Shown here: positions 1-9,269 of the stretch, piece after piece | Position numbering within the stretch: the stretch's first letter is position 1 | How the letters are laid out: the number at the start of each line of letters is the position of its first letter | Assembly: GCF_003287285.1 (NCBI RefSeq) | Contig: NZ_QMIG01000015.1 | Coordinates: 1-64,000 of the forward strand | DNA from: Phytoactinopolyspora halophila | Lineage (GTDB): Bacteria > Actinomycetota > Actinomycetes > Jiangellales > Jiangellaceae | Direction: 5' to 3' | DNA length: 64,000 bases | Made by a program: the position numbers and the translations under genes | Notes under the pieces: generated by a model | Database searches by the model: none | Told to the model about the DNA's origin: nothing | Seen by the model: only the letters and a program-made list of their open reading frames with translations

Positions 1-50
1 TCTTCGCCGAACAACTCAAACACGCCGACAACAACGCCATCGGCGCCTAA
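1..50 (+). CDS. 3' end of a gene cut by the window edge
   Basis: The frame starting at base 3 is open to a TAA at 48-50 and encodes a polar tail ending NNAIGA. Only 15 codons are inside the window, so no family can be named. A strong hairpin begins 18 bases after the stop, as expected at a gene end. Confidence 0.5.
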   Translation, partial: FAEQLKHADNNAIGA

Positions 51-68
51 CCCCACCCCTCACCCTTC

Positions 69-115
69 AGGCGTGGGGATACGTATCCGGCACCCGGATA
101 CGTATCCCCACGCCT
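69..115. terminator. Perfect 22-bp hairpin between convergent genes
   Basis: Bases 69-90 and 94-115 are exact reverse complements separated by the 3-base loop CAC. The right arm runs into the TGA stop (115-117) of the minus-strand AraC gene, and the left gene stops at 50. This is probably a bidirectional intrinsic terminator without a clear T-tract, as is common in actinomycetes. Confidence 0.85.
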
Positions 116-909
116 CAGCCCGATACCCCGACCTCCGCCGAACGCGGCGTGATGGCCGCACAACCAACCGCTGAGAGTGTGCGCGCCGGCACCAGGTCGG
201 GCAACGCCAGCAACACGGGCGGATCGATCAACCGCGCCCGGCGCAGACGCATCGCGGCGCTGGTCACGTTTCCCCGCGTGACCCTCACCGACGCCTGCCT
301 GCCAACCAGCAGACTCCGGTGGAGCGCCGGATCGGGCCCGACGCCGTCGGCCACGCCCACCGCGAGCAATGACCACGTGCCTTCGGGCACGTCGGGCAGG
401 TGGTAGCACGCCGGACGGCCGCTCGGCACGTCGACGATGACAGCAGCGGCCGACGGGTGCTGAATGATGGGGGTCCGAAAGGCACCTATGTACACCCGTG
501 CGTTCCCGAAGCCTTCCGGCAGGCCAACCGTTCCGGCAACCGCGCCGGATCCGGTACCTGGCGGCGGCTCCGGGATGGGCCAGCCGTTCCCCCCGGTCCG
601 CGCCAGGCGGCGAAACCGGCCGGGAGAGAGACCGACGCTGCTCGCGAAATAGTTGCTGAACGACCCGAGGCTGTTGTATCCGACCGCGAAGGACACCTCA
701 GCCACACTCATCGAGGCGCTCACCAGCAGACGTTTGGCCTGGTGAACACGGACCGCAGCAAGAAATCGGCCCGGGGTGATCCCGGTCGCGTTCCGGAATA
801 TGCGAGCAAAATAGAAACGGCTGAGCGGAGACGCGATCTCAGCCAGAGACAACGGCTCGTCATATCGCTCCCAGATACCCTCGATCGCCCTCTCGACTGC
901 GTCATCCAT
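115..909 (-). CDS. AraC-family transcriptional regulator, N-terminal DNA-binding domain
   Basis: The 264-aa product has an AraC-type double helix-turn-helix at its N terminus (about residues 8-100), with SLAEIASPLSRFYFARIFR in the first helix pair and a VGYNSLGSFSNYF recognition segment followed by GLSPGRFRR. The C-terminal half (about 120-264) is an uncharacterised domain that probably senses a ligand. ATG 909 was chosen over upstream in-frame starts because an AGGTG element lies just before it and the HTH begins a few residues later. It is divergent from the acyltransferase gene at 1014 and may control it; that link is inference from position. Confidence 0.85.
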   Translation of the reverse strand: MDDAVERAIEGIWERYDEPLSLAEIASPLSRFYFARIFRNATGITPGRFLAAVRVHQAKRLLVSASMSVAEVSFAVGYNSLGSFSNYFASSVGLSPGRFRRLARTGGNGWPIPEPPPGTGSGAVAGTVGLPEGFGNARVYIGAFRTPIIQHPSAAAVIVDVPSGRPACYHLPDVPEGTWSLLAVGVADGVGPDPALHRSLLVGRQASVRVTRGNVTSAAMRLRRARLIDPPVLLALPDLVPARTLSAVGCAAITPRSAEVGVSG

Positions 910-1013
910 ACGCACGCACCTCACAACGCCGTGTCCTGACCAGCAGGATCGCCCGCAGCCGTCGCGATCGGCTCGAGCGGCACTCGTGCCAGCCCGATAG
1001 AGCAACCTCGAAG

Positions 1014-2435
1014 ATGGATACGCTCGCCGAGAGACGCAGGCTGGTGGATGTGCAGGACACCGAGATCACACATTCGACCACCGCTGGCCGGCCGGACCGG
1101 GCCGAGCCTCGCCCAGCTTCGGCAACCGATGATCACCAGCTCCTGCTCCTGGATGCGGAGTCCGTGCCGAAGCTGCGCGACGAGACAGCACGGCTGATCG
1201 ACCAGGACTGGGGATCGTCGTACGGCGGGCTCGATAACCTGGCCGCGACCTTGCAGGGCAGGCTCAAGGATCGTGCGGTGCGAGCGGGAGTCGTCGCGGC
1301 ATCGGCGGATCAGGCCCGCGAGCGCCTCGCCCAGCTGGCCGTGGCCCTGAACCGCGACGGCCAGCTGGGTGAGGCCATCCATGACGTCGGCAACGGGGTG
1401 TTCGCCGGCCGAGCCGGCGGCAAGCCGACGATCGGCTTCCTCTTCCCTGGACAGGGAGCTGACGTCAACGCCGCTACGAGCGCGCTCACGCGGCGGTTCG
1501 AGACGGCACGAGACCTCTACCGAACTGTCACGATACCGACGGCCGAAGATTCCACGGGGCTCGGTGCCAACGGGCAGCGGATCGTCGCTTCGTCCATCGC
1601 CGGTCTGCGGGTGCTGTCCATGCTCGGCATCGAGGCCTCGATGGCAGCTGGCCACAGCCTCGGCGAGCTGACGGCGCTGCACTGGGCGGGCGCGATGCGC
1701 GAATCCACGCTGCTTGCCCTGGTAAACGCCCACGGCCAGATCATGGCGAAGGCGTGCGACGGCCGAGGGTCGATGGCGACGATCTCCACGCGTCCGGAGG
1801 ATGTCGAACCGCTGCTGCGCGGCGAGCCGGTCGCCGTCGCCGGCTACAATACCCCCACGCAGACGGTGGTCGCGGGTCCGGCAGATGCCGTTGCCCGCGT
1901 GCTGCAGACTGCCGCGGCGACAGGGCTCCGGACGGCAGAGCTCCCGGTGCGGGAGGCGTTCCACACCCCCGCGATGGCACCCGCGATGGACGGGCTACGC
2001 GCCCACCTGGAGGGCATGCGTTTCCGGACGCTGGAGCGGACCGTCCAGTCGACCGTGACGGGTGATGCCCTCCCACCGGATGCAAACCTTCACGACCTCC
2101 TGGTCAGGCAGCTCTGCGAGCCGGTTCGGTTCAGCCAGGCGGTGGGCCACATGGCCGACGAGGCGGACCTGATCGTCGAGGTCGGGCCCGACCAGCTCCT
2201 GTCCCGCCTGGCAGTCCACATCTGCCCCGGCGTTCCCGTCGTGCCGCTGGCCACTGACAGCACGTCGTCATCCGGTCTGCTGTGCGCGGCGGCAGCCGCC
2301 TACGTGCTCGGGGCGCCGGTCCGGCACGAGCACCTGGTCTGGCCGCGCAGCGGCAGCACGCCACGGGAGAACGCCAACCCGCGCGCAGAAACTGACGGCG
2401 CGAACCCACATTCACCCGGCACGAGGAGAGCCTGA
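1014..2435 (+). CDS. Stand-alone polyketide-type acyltransferase with KS-AT linker remnant
   Basis: Residues 140-400 form an acyltransferase domain: GFLFPGQG near 141, GHSLGE with nucleophile Ser215, and catalytic His317 in EAFHT at the position of the HAFH motif of malonyl-type ATs. Residues about 42-115 resemble the KS-to-AT linker of modular polyketide synthases rather than FabD, so the protein looks like a linker-AT piece taken out of a modular enzyme. The Arg that normally binds the malonyl carboxylate (RG..M) is replaced by His240 (HGQIM). No KS, ACP or other PKS gene is nearby. It overlaps the hydrolase gene by one base (TGATG). Substrate and acceptor are unknown. Confidence 0.8.
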   Translation: MDTLAERRRLVDVQDTEITHSTTAGRPDRAEPRPASATDDHQLLLLDAESVPKLRDETARLIDQDWGSSYGGLDNLAATLQGRLKDRAVRAGVVAASADQARERLAQLAVALNRDGQLGEAIHDVGNGVFAGRAGGKPTIGFLFPGQGADVNAATSALTRRFETARDLYRTVTIPTAEDSTGLGANGQRIVASSIAGLRVLSMLGIEASMAAGHSLGELTALHWAGAMRESTLLALVNAHGQIMAKACDGRGSMATISTRPEDVEPLLRGEPVAVAGYNTPTQTVVAGPADAVARVLQTAAATGLRTAELPVREAFHTPAMAPAMDGLRAHLEGMRFRTLERTVQSTVTGDALPPDANLHDLLVRQLCEPVRFSQAVGHMADEADLIVEVGPDQLLSRLAVHICPGVPVVPLATDSTSSSGLLCAAAAAYVLGAPVRHEHLVWPRSGSTPRENANPRAETDGANPHSPGTRRA

Positions 2436-3211
2436 TGCGCAAGGTTGTCTCGCGAGACGGCACGACGATCGCCTACGAGCGGCTGGGTGACGGCCCGCCG
2501 CTCGTGCTTCTCAACGGCGCATTCCGCGATCACACGATCTTCGATTTCCTCGTTCCAGAGCTGACACCGCACTGCACCACCTACGTCTACGACCGCCGGG
2601 GGCGGGGGGAAAGCGGTGACTCCCCCGACTATGCCGTCACGAAGGAGATCGAGGATCTTGAGGCCGTGATCGACGCGGCCGGCGGCGAGGCGGTGGTGTT
2701 TGCCGGGTCCTGCGGCGCGAACCTGGCACTCGAAGCGGCCATGGCCGGCGTGCCGATCACCAAGCTGGCGCTGCACGAGCCGTTCTACCGGGCCGAAGGT
2801 TATCCGAAGCCTCCGGACGACTTCATGGACACCCTGCGGGCCTTGCTGGCACATGGCAAGCGCGACGAGGCCGCAGAGCACTTCCTCGCGAACCTGATGG
2901 GTCTCAGCCCCGAGGTGATCGCGGACTGGCGGAAGGGCCCGCTATGGGCAACGAACGAGGCTAACGCGCATACCCTCCTCTACGACACCGCCATCTGCGG
3001 CGACTTCAGCGTCCCGGCCAACCGCCTGGCCTCTGTACGGACGCCCACGCTGGTACTCAACAGCGACAGCACCAGCGATTGGTTGCGCGCGGCAGCGCGG
3101 GCGACCGCGGCCGCGCTGCCCAACGGCTGGGGTATGCAGTTGCCCGGTTCATGGCACCGGATCGAGACGGACATCCTGGGCCGGGTCCTGGTCGGCTTCA
3201 CCACGACCTGA
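2435..3211 (+). CDS. Alpha/beta hydrolase
   Basis: This 258-aa cytoplasmic protein has the alpha/beta-hydrolase layout: an early PPLVLLNGAFRD strand-loop, YDRRGRGES after strand 4, a nucleophile elbow AGSCGAN, an acidic region near LVLNSDSTSDW, and a C-terminal histidine in GSWHRIE. The elbow is A-x-S-x-G instead of G-x-S-x-G, a tolerated variant. GAGGAGA lies just upstream of the ATG, which overlaps the acyltransferase stop, so the two are translationally coupled. It could release or edit an acyl product made with the acyltransferase; that role is inferred. Confidence 0.85.
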   Translation: MRKVVSRDGTTIAYERLGDGPPLVLLNGAFRDHTIFDFLVPELTPHCTTYVYDRRGRGESGDSPDYAVTKEIEDLEAVIDAAGGEAVVFAGSCGANLALEAAMAGVPITKLALHEPFYRAEGYPKPPDDFMDTLRALLAHGKRDEAAEHFLANLMGLSPEVIADWRKGPLWATNEANAHTLLYDTAICGDFSVPANRLASVRTPTLVLNSDSTSDWLRAAARATAAALPNGWGMQLPGSWHRIETDILGRVLVGFTTT

Positions 3212-3236
3212 CGTGCCGCTTCCATGGGGAACCGCA

Positions 3237-3274
3237 CGCGTGGCGCTTCTGGCGATCGCCAGAAGCGCCACGCG
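3237..3274. terminator. 38-bp perfect palindrome between convergent genes
   Basis: Bases 3237-3274 form a loopless perfect palindrome around GGCGATCGCC. It lies between the hydrolase stop (3211) and the binding-protein stop (3298), so it is probably a bidirectional terminator. Confidence 0.8.
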
Positions 3275-3297
3275 CCGGGCATTCAGACGTCGGACAT

Positions 3298-4398
3298 TCA
3301 GAAGTCGTAGTCGTCGATGTTCTCGGCGTTGAACCTGGCCGGCGGGCCGAGCGTCACCACGCCGTCTTCGCCTACCGTGTACTCCCCGAGGTCGCCTGCG
3401 GTGAAGGTCTCACCTTCCGCGCCGGTGATGATGTTCGACGCGATCGCCGCGCCGGTATAGACGGCCAGCTCACCCAGCTCACCCGGATCCCAGAGCGCGA
3501 ACTCGGTCACCGTGCCGTCCTCGACATACTCGCGCATCTGGTTCGGCGTCCCCAGACCGGTCAGCGCTACCTCGCCCTGCTGATCCGAGCTCGACAGGTA
3601 ACGCGCCGCCGCGGCTATGCCCACCGTGGTCGGTGAGATGATCGCGTCCAGATCGGGGTTGGCCTGCAGCAGACCCTGCGTCTCCTGGAACGACTTCTCG
3701 TCCTCGTCGTCGCCGTAGGCCACTCCAGCCAGTTCGATGTCGGCGTAGTCCGGGTTGGTCTCGATCTGTTCCTCGATGACGTCGATCCAGGCGTTCTGGT
3801 TGGTGGCGTTCGCCGTCGCCGACAGGATGGCCACGGTGCCGGAGCCGCCGATCTGCTCGGCGGCCATCTCGATCAGCGTCTCCCCGACGGCGTCGTCGTC
3901 CACCTGGCTGACAAACGCGTCGCGGCAGTCGGCGTCGACGTCCGAATCGAACGTGACGACCACCGTGCCAGCCGCACGTGCCTGTTCGAGCGACGAGCAC
4001 AGCGCGTTCGGATCGTTCGCCGACAGCAGGATGACGTCCGTGCCCTGCTGGCTCACCGTGTTGATGTAGCTGACCTGCGACGAGGCCGTGGCGTCGGATG
4101 GGCCGGTGTACTCGTAGTCGCCACCGAGCTCGTCCACCACCTCAGCGGCGGCCTCGCTGGAGGTTTCGAAGTACGGATTGTTGACCGACTTCGGCAACAT
4201 CGCCAGGCTCAGGCCGGATTCGTAGTCGGCGTCCGGGTCGGCGACGGCGTCAGAGTCGTCGCTGCCGCTGTCGGTATCGTCCTGGCTGTCCTGGGTGGTT
4301 CCACCGCAGGCGCTCAGCGCGAGCGCCAGGGCGAGCCCGATGGCGGCCGGAGCCGCCGGGTGCACTGGGATCCGCTGGAGGGATCGGCCGATGGACAT
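3298..4398 (-). CDS. rhaS: Rhamnose-type ABC transporter substrate-binding lipoprotein
   Basis: This 366-aa sugar-binding protein has a lipoprotein signal peptide ending in the lipobox LALSACGG, then an acidic low-complexity linker to about residue 60 and a periplasmic-binding fold. Features matching the RhaS family are MLPKSVNNPYF at the first strand, ISPTTVGIAAAARY in the middle and TGLGTPNQM with FALWDPGELG near the end. It is the last gene of a minus-strand operon ATPase-permease-permease-binding protein. It should deliver L-rhamnose or a related methylpentose; substrate is assigned by family resemblance. Confidence 0.88.
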   Translation of the reverse strand: MSIGRSLQRIPVHPAAPAAIGLALALALSACGGTTQDSQDDTDSGSDDSDAVADPDADYESGLSLAMLPKSVNNPYFETSSEAAAEVVDELGGDYEYTGPSDATASSQVSYINTVSQQGTDVILLSANDPNALCSSLEQARAAGTVVVTFDSDVDADCRDAFVSQVDDDAVGETLIEMAAEQIGGSGTVAILSATANATNQNAWIDVIEEQIETNPDYADIELAGVAYGDDEDEKSFQETQGLLQANPDLDAIISPTTVGIAAAARYLSSSDQQGEVALTGLGTPNQMREYVEDGTVTEFALWDPGELGELAVYTGAAIASNIITGAEGETFTAGDLGEYTVGEDGVVTLGPPARFNAENIDDYDF

Positions 4399-4411
4399 GG
4401 GCGTTCCTTTC

Positions 4412-5440
4412 TCACGGGTTCGGAGCGGGCACGTGCGTTCGCCGCAGGCGACGACGCAGGACGCCGCGCACGCGGCCGAGGATGTTCGGCGCGAGAACCG
4501 AGATGATCAGCAGCGAGCCGGTGACCACCGTGAGGGCCTCGCTCGATACGTTGGCCAGCCGTAACGCGTTCTGCAGGGAGGACAGGAGCACGACACCGGC
4601 CAGCACGCCGGGCAGCGTTCCCTTGCCTCCGAAGATGGACACGCCGCCCAGCAGGACGGCGGCCACCACGGTCAGCTCCAGGCCGTGGGCGTTGTCGGCG
4701 CGGGCGCTGGAGAACCGCAGCGTCCAGAAAACGCCGACCAGGCCGGCAACGGCACCGGACGTCACGTACAGCCAGAACTTCAGTTTCGCCACCGGGATGC
4801 CGGCGAAGGCCGCCGCGACGCGGTTGGAACCGGAGGCGAATATGGCCCGGCCGACCGGCATCGCATGCAGCACTGCCGCGAACAGCCCGGCCAGCACGAT
4901 CATGGGGACGAGCACGTTGGGTATCGGGGTCTCCCCGATGGTGCCGATGGTCCAGGAGGAGTGCGAGCGCGGGAAGTCAGCGACGGCGGTGTCACCGAGC
5001 AGCACGAACGCCAGGCCACGGTACAGCGCGAGCGTGCCGATGGTGACCGCGAGGGATGGAAGGCCAAGCGCGGTGACGAAGAACCCGTTCACCGCTCCCA
5101 GGACGGCGCCGATGACGACGCACAACGGCATGATCGTCTCCAGCGGCACGCCGCTGTTCCACATCACGCCCATCGCGGAACTCGTCAACCCGACCGTGCT
5201 CGCCACCGAGAGGTCGATCTCGCCGGTCACGATGATCAGCGTCATCGGCAACGCGAGCAGCAGGATCGGCGCCAGCTCCAGCACGAGGAACGTGGCGTTC
5301 TGCGACGTGCCGAAATGCTGCACGGACGTCACGGCGAAGATCAGGAACACCACCGTCACGACGATGATGGCGACGTCCCACGTCGCGAACCTGCTCAGAT
5401 GCAGCCCATCGCGGCCCTGCCGTCCGGCTTCAACCGACAT
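4412..5440 (-). CDS. Rhamnose-type ABC transporter permease (second)
   Basis: This 342-aa polytopic membrane protein belongs to the RbsC/RhaPQ permease family. It has about nine hydrophobic segments, the GEIDLSVAS motif near residue 75 and the GGVSIFGGKGTLPG loop near 270. It overlaps the upstream permease by 11 bases and ends 13 bases before rhaS, which fits a single operon. The cytoplasmic tail is very basic. It should form a heterodimeric channel with the adjacent permease. Confidence 0.9.
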   Translation of the reverse strand: MSVEAGRQGRDGLHLSRFATWDVAIIVVTVVFLIFAVTSVQHFGTSQNATFLVLELAPILLLALPMTLIIVTGEIDLSVASTVGLTSSAMGVMWNSGVPLETIMPLCVVIGAVLGAVNGFFVTALGLPSLAVTIGTLALYRGLAFVLLGDTAVADFPRSHSSWTIGTIGETPIPNVLVPMIVLAGLFAAVLHAMPVGRAIFASGSNRVAAAFAGIPVAKLKFWLYVTSGAVAGLVGVFWTLRFSSARADNAHGLELTVVAAVLLGGVSIFGGKGTLPGVLAGVVLLSSLQNALRLANVSSEALTVVTGSLLIISVLAPNILGRVRGVLRRRLRRTHVPAPNP

Positions 5441-6476
5441 GTGACCCCTTCTTCCGCAGTGACTCCGCCACGCGCAGCGCGACGAGCCGGTCCACGGCGA
5501 TCGCGCCCACGATCAGGGCGCCGACGATGGCTCGCTGCCAGAACTGATCGATGTTCAGCACCGGGAGGGCGTTGCTGATCACAGTGAGGAGGAACGCGCC
5601 GAGCGCGGCGCCCAGGACGCTGCCGCTGCCGCCGAAGATCGCGACTCCGCCGACAACGACTGCCGCGACGATGTCGAGCTCCATGGCATATCCGGCCGAT
5701 GCGTCGACGGTGCCGTACCGCGCGGCGTAAAGCACCCCGCCGAGGCCCGCCAGCGCCCCGCAGAGCACGTAGGCCGTGAGCTTGCGGCGCCCCGCTGGAA
5801 TGCCGGCAAGCTCGGCGGCTTCCGGGCTGGAGCCAAGCGCGTACATGTCCCGGCCGGCGCGGTATCGGGAGAGGAACACCGCGACCAGGGCGAGGACGAC
5901 GAGCGAGATGAGGATCAGGTACGGCACGCCGAGAACGCGTGCGGACCCGAAATCGAGGAAACCGGCCGGCATGTCCGAGGCGTTGATCCGCGAACCGCCA
6001 GCCACGAAGTACACGACGCCACGGAAGACGTACAGCGTGCCCAGGGTCGCAACCAGTGGCGGCACCCTCCCGAAATGCACCACCGAGCCGTTGAACAGCC
6101 CGCACACCGCGCCGATGCCGAGGCCCACGAGCATGGCCACCGGGATCGATACGCCCGGGTTCTCGCTGAGCAGCCACGCGGTGCAGAAAGCCGACAGGCC
6201 CAGCACCGAACCGACGGACAGGTCGATGCCGCGCGTGAGCACCACAACGGTCATACCGGTGGCGAGTAACAGCGTGATCGAGGCCGCCAGCAGGATGTCC
6301 CGGATACTCGAGCCGCTCAGAAACCTCGGGTTCACGGCGGCCGTGACGGCCACGAGCGCCGCGAGCACCACCAGCAGGCCCAGCGCACGGAACCGCAGCA
6401 CCGTGTCGAGCAGAGTCGAACCGGTCGACGACGTGGCGCCGCCTTCGGAATCCCGCTCCCGTGCGAGCACCGTCAT
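5430..6476 (-). CDS. Rhamnose-type ABC transporter permease (first)
   Basis: The product is a 348-aa RbsC/RhaPQ-type permease with [10 protein letters not shown] near residue 85 and [14 protein letters not shown] near 275. ATG 6476 overlaps the ATPase stop in an ATGA, so this start is preferred to a long upstream extension that only shadows the ATPase gene. Two distinct permeases plus one double ATPase is the arrangement of rhamnose importers rather than ribose or xylose ones. Confidence 0.9.
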   Translation of the reverse strand: MTVLARERDSEGGATSSTGSTLLDTVLRFRALGLLVVLAALVAVTAAVNPRFLSGSSIRDILLAASITLLLATGMTVVVLTRGIDLSVGSVLGLSAFCTAWLLSENPGVSIPVAMLVGLGIGAVCGLFNGSVVHFGRVPPLVATLGTLYVFRGVVYFVAGGSRINASDMPAGFLDFGSARVLGVPYLILISLVVLALVAVFLSRYRAGRDMYALGSSPEAAELAGIPAGRRKLTAYVLCGALAGLGGVLYAARYGTVDASAGYAMELDIVAAVVVGGVAIFGGSGSVLGAALGAFLLTVISNALPVLNIDQFWQRAIVGALIVGAIAVDRLVALRVAESLRKKGSHVG

Positions 6477-8020
6477 GCAGCCTCCCGGCCGGTCGCGAGG
6501 AACATCACCGATTCCTCGGTCGCGTCGGCCCTGCTGAGCTCGCCGCTCAGCCGGCCCTCCCGCATGACGAGGATCCGGTCGGCCATGCCGAGAACCTCCG
6601 GAAGTTCGGACGAGACCATCACGATCGCCACGCCGTCCGCGGCCAGCGACGAGAGCAACCGGTGCACCTCCGCCTTGGTCCCGATATCGATGCCGCGGGT
6701 CGGTTCGTCGACGATCAGCACCTTCGGCCCGGTGGCCAGCCACTTGGCCAGGACGACCTTCTGCTGGTTCCCTCCCGAGAGGGTCGCGGCCGGGTCGCCG
6801 AGCCGGCCGTAGCGCGTCTGCAGCCGGCCGGTCCATTCCTCTGCCTCGCGCCGTTCCGACCCGCCGATCAGGAATCCGAGCGTGGACAGCCGGTGCCGGC
6901 GGGCGAGCGTCGCGTTCCGGATGATCGACAGGTCGAGCAACAGCCCCTGCTGGCGCCGGTCCTCGGGCACCAGGGCGACGCCGGCACGCATCGCCGCCCG
7001 CGGATTGGCAGGCGGCAACGTCTGGCCGTCGACCTGAACCGACCCGCTGTCGCGTGGGTCGACTCCGAAGATTCCCTGCACGACCTCCGATCGGCCGGCG
7101 CCGACGAGACCGGCGAGCGCGACGATCTCGCCGGCGCGCACGTCGAAGCTGACGTCTCGATACGCTCCCTCGCGGCTGAGGCCGTCGACCTTCAGGATCA
7201 CGTCACCCGCGTCGACGTCCTCCTTGGGGAACAGGGCGCCGAGCTCGCGTCCCACCATCCGGCGCACGATCTGATCGATGGTGACGTCGGCCAGCCGGTC
7301 CGTCGACACGCGCGCACCGTCACGCATCACCGTCACGCGATCACACAGCGCCTCGACCTCGTCGAAACGGTGCGAGATGAACAGCACGGCAGCTCCGTCG
7401 TCCCGCAACGAGCGGGTGACGGCGAAGAGGCGGTCCACTTCCACGCCGGACAGCGCGGCGGTGGGCTCGTCCATGATGAGCACCCGCGCGTCCAGCGAGA
7501 TGGCCTTAGCGATCTCGACCACTTGCTGGTCGGCGATGGACAGGCCGCGAGCCGGCCGGTCGGGTGCCAGCGGCACGCCGAGGCGGTCGAAGAGTACCGA
7601 CGCCTCCCGGTTCATCCGCGCGCGATCGATCAAGCCGAAGCGAGTGCGCGGCTGGCGTCCGATGAAGATGTTCTCGGCGACGGTGAGGTCGGGAAAGAGG
7701 GTGGGCTCCTGGTAGATGACGGCGATACCCGCGGCCTTCGCGGCGGCGGTGCCGGAGAACTCGACCGGGTGTCCGTCGATCTCCAGCGTCCCGCTGTCCG
7801 GGCGGTGCGCGCCGGCGAGAATCTTGATCAGCGTCGACTTTCCGGCACCGTTCTCACCCACCAGCGCGTGGGCCTCTCCGGCATGGATATCGATACTGGC
7901 ATCGCGAAGGGCGACGACCGAGCCGAAGCTCTTCGAGGCGCCGGTCAGGCGCACGGCGGGCCGTTCGCCCGGCGGCCAGGCCGGCAGCTGCCCCGTGGCC
8001 TCGGTTCCCGTACCGGACAC
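6473..8020 (-). CDS. Rhamnose-type ABC transporter ATPase (two ABC domains)
   Basis: This 515-aa protein contains two fused ABC domains. Domain 1 has Walker A GENGAGKS, signature-region LSIADQQ and Walker [12 protein letters not shown]. Domain 2 has a degenerate P-loop GLVGAGRSE, signature LSGGNQQKV and Walker [13 protein letters not shown]. That asymmetry is normal for the RbsA/RhaT family, in which only one site hydrolyses efficiently. It is the first gene of the operon, with GGAGGG upstream of its start and a LacI-type operator about 17 bases before it. Confidence 0.92.
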   Translation of the reverse strand: MSGTGTEATGQLPAWPPGERPAVRLTGASKSFGSVVALRDASIDIHAGEAHALVGENGAGKSTLIKILAGAHRPDSGTLEIDGHPVEFSGTAAAKAAGIAVIYQEPTLFPDLTVAENIFIGRQPRTRFGLIDRARMNREASVLFDRLGVPLAPDRPARGLSIADQQVVEIAKAISLDARVLIMDEPTAALSGVEVDRLFAVTRSLRDDGAAVLFISHRFDEVEALCDRVTVMRDGARVSTDRLADVTIDQIVRRMVGRELGALFPKEDVDAGDVILKVDGLSREGAYRDVSFDVRAGEIVALAGLVGAGRSEVVQGIFGVDPRDSGSVQVDGQTLPPANPRAAMRAGVALVPEDRRQQGLLLDLSIIRNATLARRHRLSTLGFLIGGSERREAEEWTGRLQTRYGRLGDPAATLSGGNQQKVVLAKWLATGPKVLIVDEPTRGIDIGTKAEVHRLLSSLAADGVAIVMVSSELPEVLGMADRILVMREGRLSGELSRADATEESVMFLATGREAA

Positions 8021-8036
8021 CCGCGCCCTCCGTTAA

Positions 8037-8051
8037 ATGAATCGTTTCATA
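8037..8051 (-). promoter_or_regulatory. LacI-type operator of the rhamnose importer
   Basis: On the minus strand this reads TATGAAACGATTCAT, with TGAAACGATTCA (8038-8049) as a dyad around a central CG, typical of LacI-family operators. It sits just before the ATPase gene. The identical 15-mer, in the same orientation to its genes, is at 51691-51705 before the rhamnosidase operon. Confidence 0.8.
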
Positions 8052-8154
8052 TAGATTGTTGTGTACCTTAGATTCGGCCGTTGCCACGGTCAACCCTTCT
8101 CGCCAGCACCTCGCGATCGTGATGGTTTCGTTGTACGAGACAGCTTGCCGCGCG

Positions 8155-9132
8155 TCAGCCGGGATCGGGGGTGAGCACCACCTTCAGTCGCCCGGACCGC
8201 GGCACCGACGCGAGCTCGAACGCCCGCTGCGCCGAGCTCCACGGCAGCACGTGGGTCACGACGGCTCGCGCCAGCTCGGGATGCTCGGCCAGGTAATGGC
8301 AGGCCCGTTCGAGGTAGCGGCGGCGCTCGTAGGTGATCCCGCCGATCACGGTGAGATTCTCACGCACCAGCGTCGACACGCTCACGGGATAGTCGTCGAC
8401 TTGCGGGATACCGAAGCAATACACCGTGCCGGAGGTGGCGACCGCACCGAGGGCATCGCGCAAGGTGGCCACCTGATGCCCAACCGCCTCGATGACGACG
8501 CCGGGGCGGTCGGCCGGGTCGAGCGTCTGGAGCCACTGCGTACTCGTGGCGATCACCGGTTCGGTGACACCGAACCGGCCGGAAACGTCGCTCCGGTCCA
8601 CGGGGTCGACGCCGGTCACCCGGGTGGCACCCCGGCTGTCGAGCACGTGGCTGAAGATCAACCCGATGGGACCCAGGCCAAGCACCGCGACATGCGTCCC
8701 GCGCACCGCAGGCAGGCGGTCGATGGCGTAGAGCACGCACGCCAGCGGTTGCGCCACGATCACCTGCCACGGCGGAGTGTCCGGTGTACACCGGGCAAGG
8801 TGGGCGCCACCGGTCACGACGAGTTCGGCCAGCCCGTCGTCCCCGCTCGCCCACCCGACCACCCGATCGCCGGGCGCAAGATCCGGGTCCGCGGAAGCGA
8901 CCACTTCGCCGACGATCTCGTGGAGCGGGAAACCGGGCGGTGGAGCGTCACGCCCTGCCGATGCGATGCTGTCGGCTCGGGCGCCGTGCACGAAGTGTGG
9001 GATGTCGCTGCCACACACCGATGCCGCGAGAATCCGGACAAGCACGTCGTCACCGGCCAGCTGCCCCGCGTCGGGTACCGGCGCGGGAACCGGACGCAGC
9101 TGCCCCGGAGCGCTGAGCTGGAACGCCTTCAT
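8155..9132 (-). CDS. Zinc-type medium-chain dehydrogenase/reductase
   Basis: The 325-aa protein has an MDR fold: catalytic-zinc Cys in SVCGSD near residue 42, PLHEIVGEV with the usual GHE changed to LHE, and a nucleotide-binding AVLGLGPIG near 155. The four-Cys structural zinc loop is absent. It resembles sugar-alcohol or threonine-type dehydrogenases; the substrate cannot be read. It lies upstream of the rhamnose importer on the same strand with a 134-bp gap containing the operator, so it is probably a separate transcript. Confidence 0.85.
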   Translation of the reverse strand: MKAFQLSAPGQLRPVPAPVPDAGQLAGDDVLVRILAASVCGSDIPHFVHGARADSIASAGRDAPPPGFPLHEIVGEVVASADPDLAPGDRVVGWASGDDGLAELVVTGGAHLARCTPDTPPWQVIVAQPLACVLYAIDRLPAVRGTHVAVLGLGPIGLIFSHVLDSRGATRVTGVDPVDRSDVSGRFGVTEPVIATSTQWLQTLDPADRPGVVIEAVGHQVATLRDALGAVATSGTVYCFGIPQVDDYPVSVSTLVRENLTVIGGITYERRRYLERACHYLAEHPELARAVVTHVLPWSSAQRAFELASVPRSGRLKVVLTPDPG

Positions 9133-9196
9133 GCACCGATCATCCCTTGACCGAGCCGGCGGTCATCCCCCGGGCCAGGAACGGCGCGCGGGCGCC

Positions 9197-9266
9197 GACT
9201 TCGATGCCGAAACGTGCGAAAAAGCCGCCAGATCTGCGAATACATGCATGTCTCGACATCGAAGTC
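9197..9266. repeat. 70-bp imperfect hairpin repeat, copy A
   Basis: The ends GACTTCGATG and CATCGAAGTC are exact inverted repeats; inner stem positions pair with a few mismatches, leaving a loop with TGCGAAAA, CCGCCAGA and GCGAATA. A second 70-bp copy at 34914-34983 matches at 56 of 70 positions. Copy A fills the gap between the dehydrogenase start and the RidA stop. Confidence 0.85.
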
Positions 9267-9269
9267 GCT

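Noticed and set aside
8052-8154. Riboswitch upstream of the rhamnose importer
   Set aside because: No conserved aptamer or terminator/antiterminator pair is visible. The operator dyad and a normal ribosome-binding site explain the region.
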